NCBI GenBank assembly: GCA_021815245.1
Contig: JAKAHF010000152.1
Location: 1-6,366 of the forward strand
From: Actinomycetes bacterium
GTDB taxonomy: Bacteria; Actinomycetota; Thermoleophilia; RBG-16-64-13
Reading direction: 5' to 3'
DNA length: 6,366 nt
A program made the translations under genes and the position numbers. The notes under the pieces are model-generated. The model worked only from the letters and a program-made list of their open reading frames with translations, did no database searches and was not told the origin of the DNA. Position 1 is the stretch's first letter. Every line of letters starts with the position of its first letter. This document shows positions 5,515-6,366 of the stretch, piece after piece.

Positions 5515-6366
5515 TAGCCTAGGACCCCCTTGGGAGACTGCTGAGAAATGAACGCGCGAGACAGGGCCTCCGCGACAGCCTTGGCGAAGACCGGGTCGTT
5601 GATGTCGGTGTCGATCTCGACGATCTCGATCTCCGCGTCGAGGTGCGCCTTGAGCGACGCCGCGAACGCCGCGTCGGCGGCGGGATCGTGCAGCGGACCG
5701 CCTTCGACGCTGAGCGACGACAGGCCCCTCAGCGGGATCACCGCCTTGACCCTGGCTTTGTTCTGATAGCGGTTCAACCGGTCGGCGACGGCGCGGGCGG
5801 TCTCGGTCATCTCCTCGGCGCTCGTACGCGCCTGCACCCGCGGCGGTGTCACGTGCAGCTTCCTCTCGGCGATGCGACGCGACGTCCACAGCGCATCGTT
5901 GGAGTCGCGCCGCTCCGGAGGGCCGCAACTGATCATGTCGAAGCCACCCGGACAAAAGATGTAGGGAATCGCGAGGCCGGCGGCCACGTCGAGGCGATCG
6001 GGGCCCGCGTCGCGGTTCCCCCCGAGCACGTGTTCGCTGAAAGACCCGGGCATGAGATCCACGAAGGCGGTGAAGAGACCCTGCGGAGTGAGATCCAAGG
6101 CCGCCCTGTCACCCATCCCCATGGCGTGGATGGAGACGATCTCAAACTCCCCCTCGAGAGCCTCCCTGATATGGTAGGCCCCTTTGTCGACGTAGCCGAA
6201 CTCGGTCACGGCCACCGAAAGCCTTTCGGTGCTGGCCACCGAAGGCTTTTCGGTGCCGGCCACCGACGGCTTCTGCCGGGCCGTCAGGGCCGTCCCGCTC
6301 TCGACCATGCCGGCGATGGCGCCGGCCCCGTTTGTGGCGAGCGTGCGCACCAGCGCGTCCATGCCC
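5514..6366 (-). CDS. Tm-1-like / UPF0261 family protein (first paralogue), N-terminal half outside window
   Basis: The C-terminal 283 residues are visible and the frame stays open to the window edge. The ATG at 6362 is probably internal: the Gly-Met there aligns without gaps to residues 156-175 of the complete paralogue (GMDALVRTLATNGAGAIAGM against GINTVTRRVFENGVRALAGM), so about 155 residues are missing. Numbered from that Met, family marks are GPDRLD (120-125), CPGGFDM (137-143), PLRGLSSL (210-217), HDPAAD and DINDPVFAKA near the end. The usual HATGTGG motif is altered to HAMGMGD (79-85), and three 8-residue repeats (31-54) enlarge the hinge between the domains. It is the first visible gene of the cluster, and its stop shares one base with the GTG of the carboxyltransferase. 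The family reaction is unknown. The family call is firm; any specific role is not. Confidence 0.88.
   Translation of the reverse strand, partial: GMDALVRTLATNGAGAIAGMVESGTALTARQKPSVAGTEKPSVASTERLSVAVTEFGYVDKGAYHIREALEGEFEIVSIHAMGMGDRAALDLTPQGLFTAFVDLMPGSFSEHVLGGNRDAGPDRLDVAAGLAIPYIFCPGGFDMISCGPPERRDSNDALWTSRRIAERKLHVTPPRVQARTSAEEMTETARAVADRLNRYQNKARVKAVIPLRGLSSLSVEGGPLHDPAADAAFAASLKAHLDAEIEIVEIDTDINDPVFAKAVAEALSRAFISQQSPKGVLG
5525..5531 (-). promoter_or_regulatory. Shine-Dalgarno AAGGGGG supporting the GTG start
   Basis: AAGGGGG lies within the last codons of the first UPF0261 gene and ten bases upstream of the GTG at 5514. It supports that GTG as the carboxyltransferase start, which is otherwise fixed by the conserved Asp8-x-Thr motif just inside the protein. 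Confidence 0.55.
6201..6272 (-). repeat. Three-copy 24-base tandem repeat in the UPF0261 hinge
   Basis: Units at 6249-6272, 6225-6248 and 6201-6224 encode KPSVAGTE, KPSVASTE and RLSVAVTE. The last unit aligns with the native strand that opens the C-terminal domain (GRPVAAMTT in the complete paralogue), so the extra copies look like duplications of that segment. The period keeps frame. Two copies carry an inverted repeat: CACCGAAAGCCTTTCGGTG at 6213-6231 (8-bp arms) and 7-bp arms at 6237-6255. Confidence 0.85.

Noticed and set aside
5515..5955. N-terminal extension of the carboxyltransferase to an ATG at 5955
   Set aside because: The extra residues are out-of-frame reading of the first UPF0261 gene; the conserved DxT motif begins eight residues after the GTG at 5514.

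Overview
All recognisable genes in this GC-rich window lie on the minus strand, so transcription runs from high to low coordinates. High GC, a GTG start, nearly abutting genes, a carboxyltransferase fused to its biotin carrier with a separate biotin carboxylase, and a small surface protein with a pilin-like C-terminal domain fit a high-GC bacterium, most plausibly an Actinomycetota lineage. That placement is inferred from composition and family memory, not from a marker gene.

Region 1 (right edge to 994) is a tight four-gene cluster. In transcription order it holds: a Tm-1-like/UPF0261 protein whose N-terminal half is off the window (5514-6366); a carboxyltransferase-biotin carrier fusion (3709-5514) starting at a GTG that shares one base with the preceding stop; a biotin carboxylase (2247-3707) starting one base after the preceding stop; and a second, complete UPF0261 protein (994-2214) 32 bases further on. 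The biotin carboxylase would load CO2 onto Lys567 of the carrier domain, and the carboxyltransferase domain would pass it to an acceptor. No membrane decarboxylase subunit is present, so a soluble ATP-driven carboxylase fits better than a sodium-pumping decarboxylase.

This cluster is the main point of interest. The carboxyltransferase keeps the fold landmarks and three metal ligands (Asp8, His207, His209), but the near-invariant catalytic lysine is Ser177 and the substrate-pocket motifs are rewritten. The two UPF0261 paralogues flanking the enzyme have lost different conserved motifs. I read it as a candidate biotin-dependent enzyme with an unknown acceptor, possibly working with a UPF0261 pair.

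Region 2 (896-993) is a 98-base spacer whose minus-strand transcript can fold a 12-bp hairpin just before a Shine-Dalgarno. Region 3 (269-895) encodes a 208-residue predicted lipoprotein: lipobox, four 7-residue repeats, then a pilin-like C-terminal domain. Region 4 (1-268) holds a GC hairpin after that stop, a perfect 7+1+7 dyad, and a GYF_2-like coding segment running off the left edge without a normal start codon.

The window carries two unrelated in-frame minisatellites, 24 bases in the first UPF0261 gene and 21 bases in the lipoprotein gene. No tRNA, rRNA, CRISPR array, insertion sequence or phage gene was seen.
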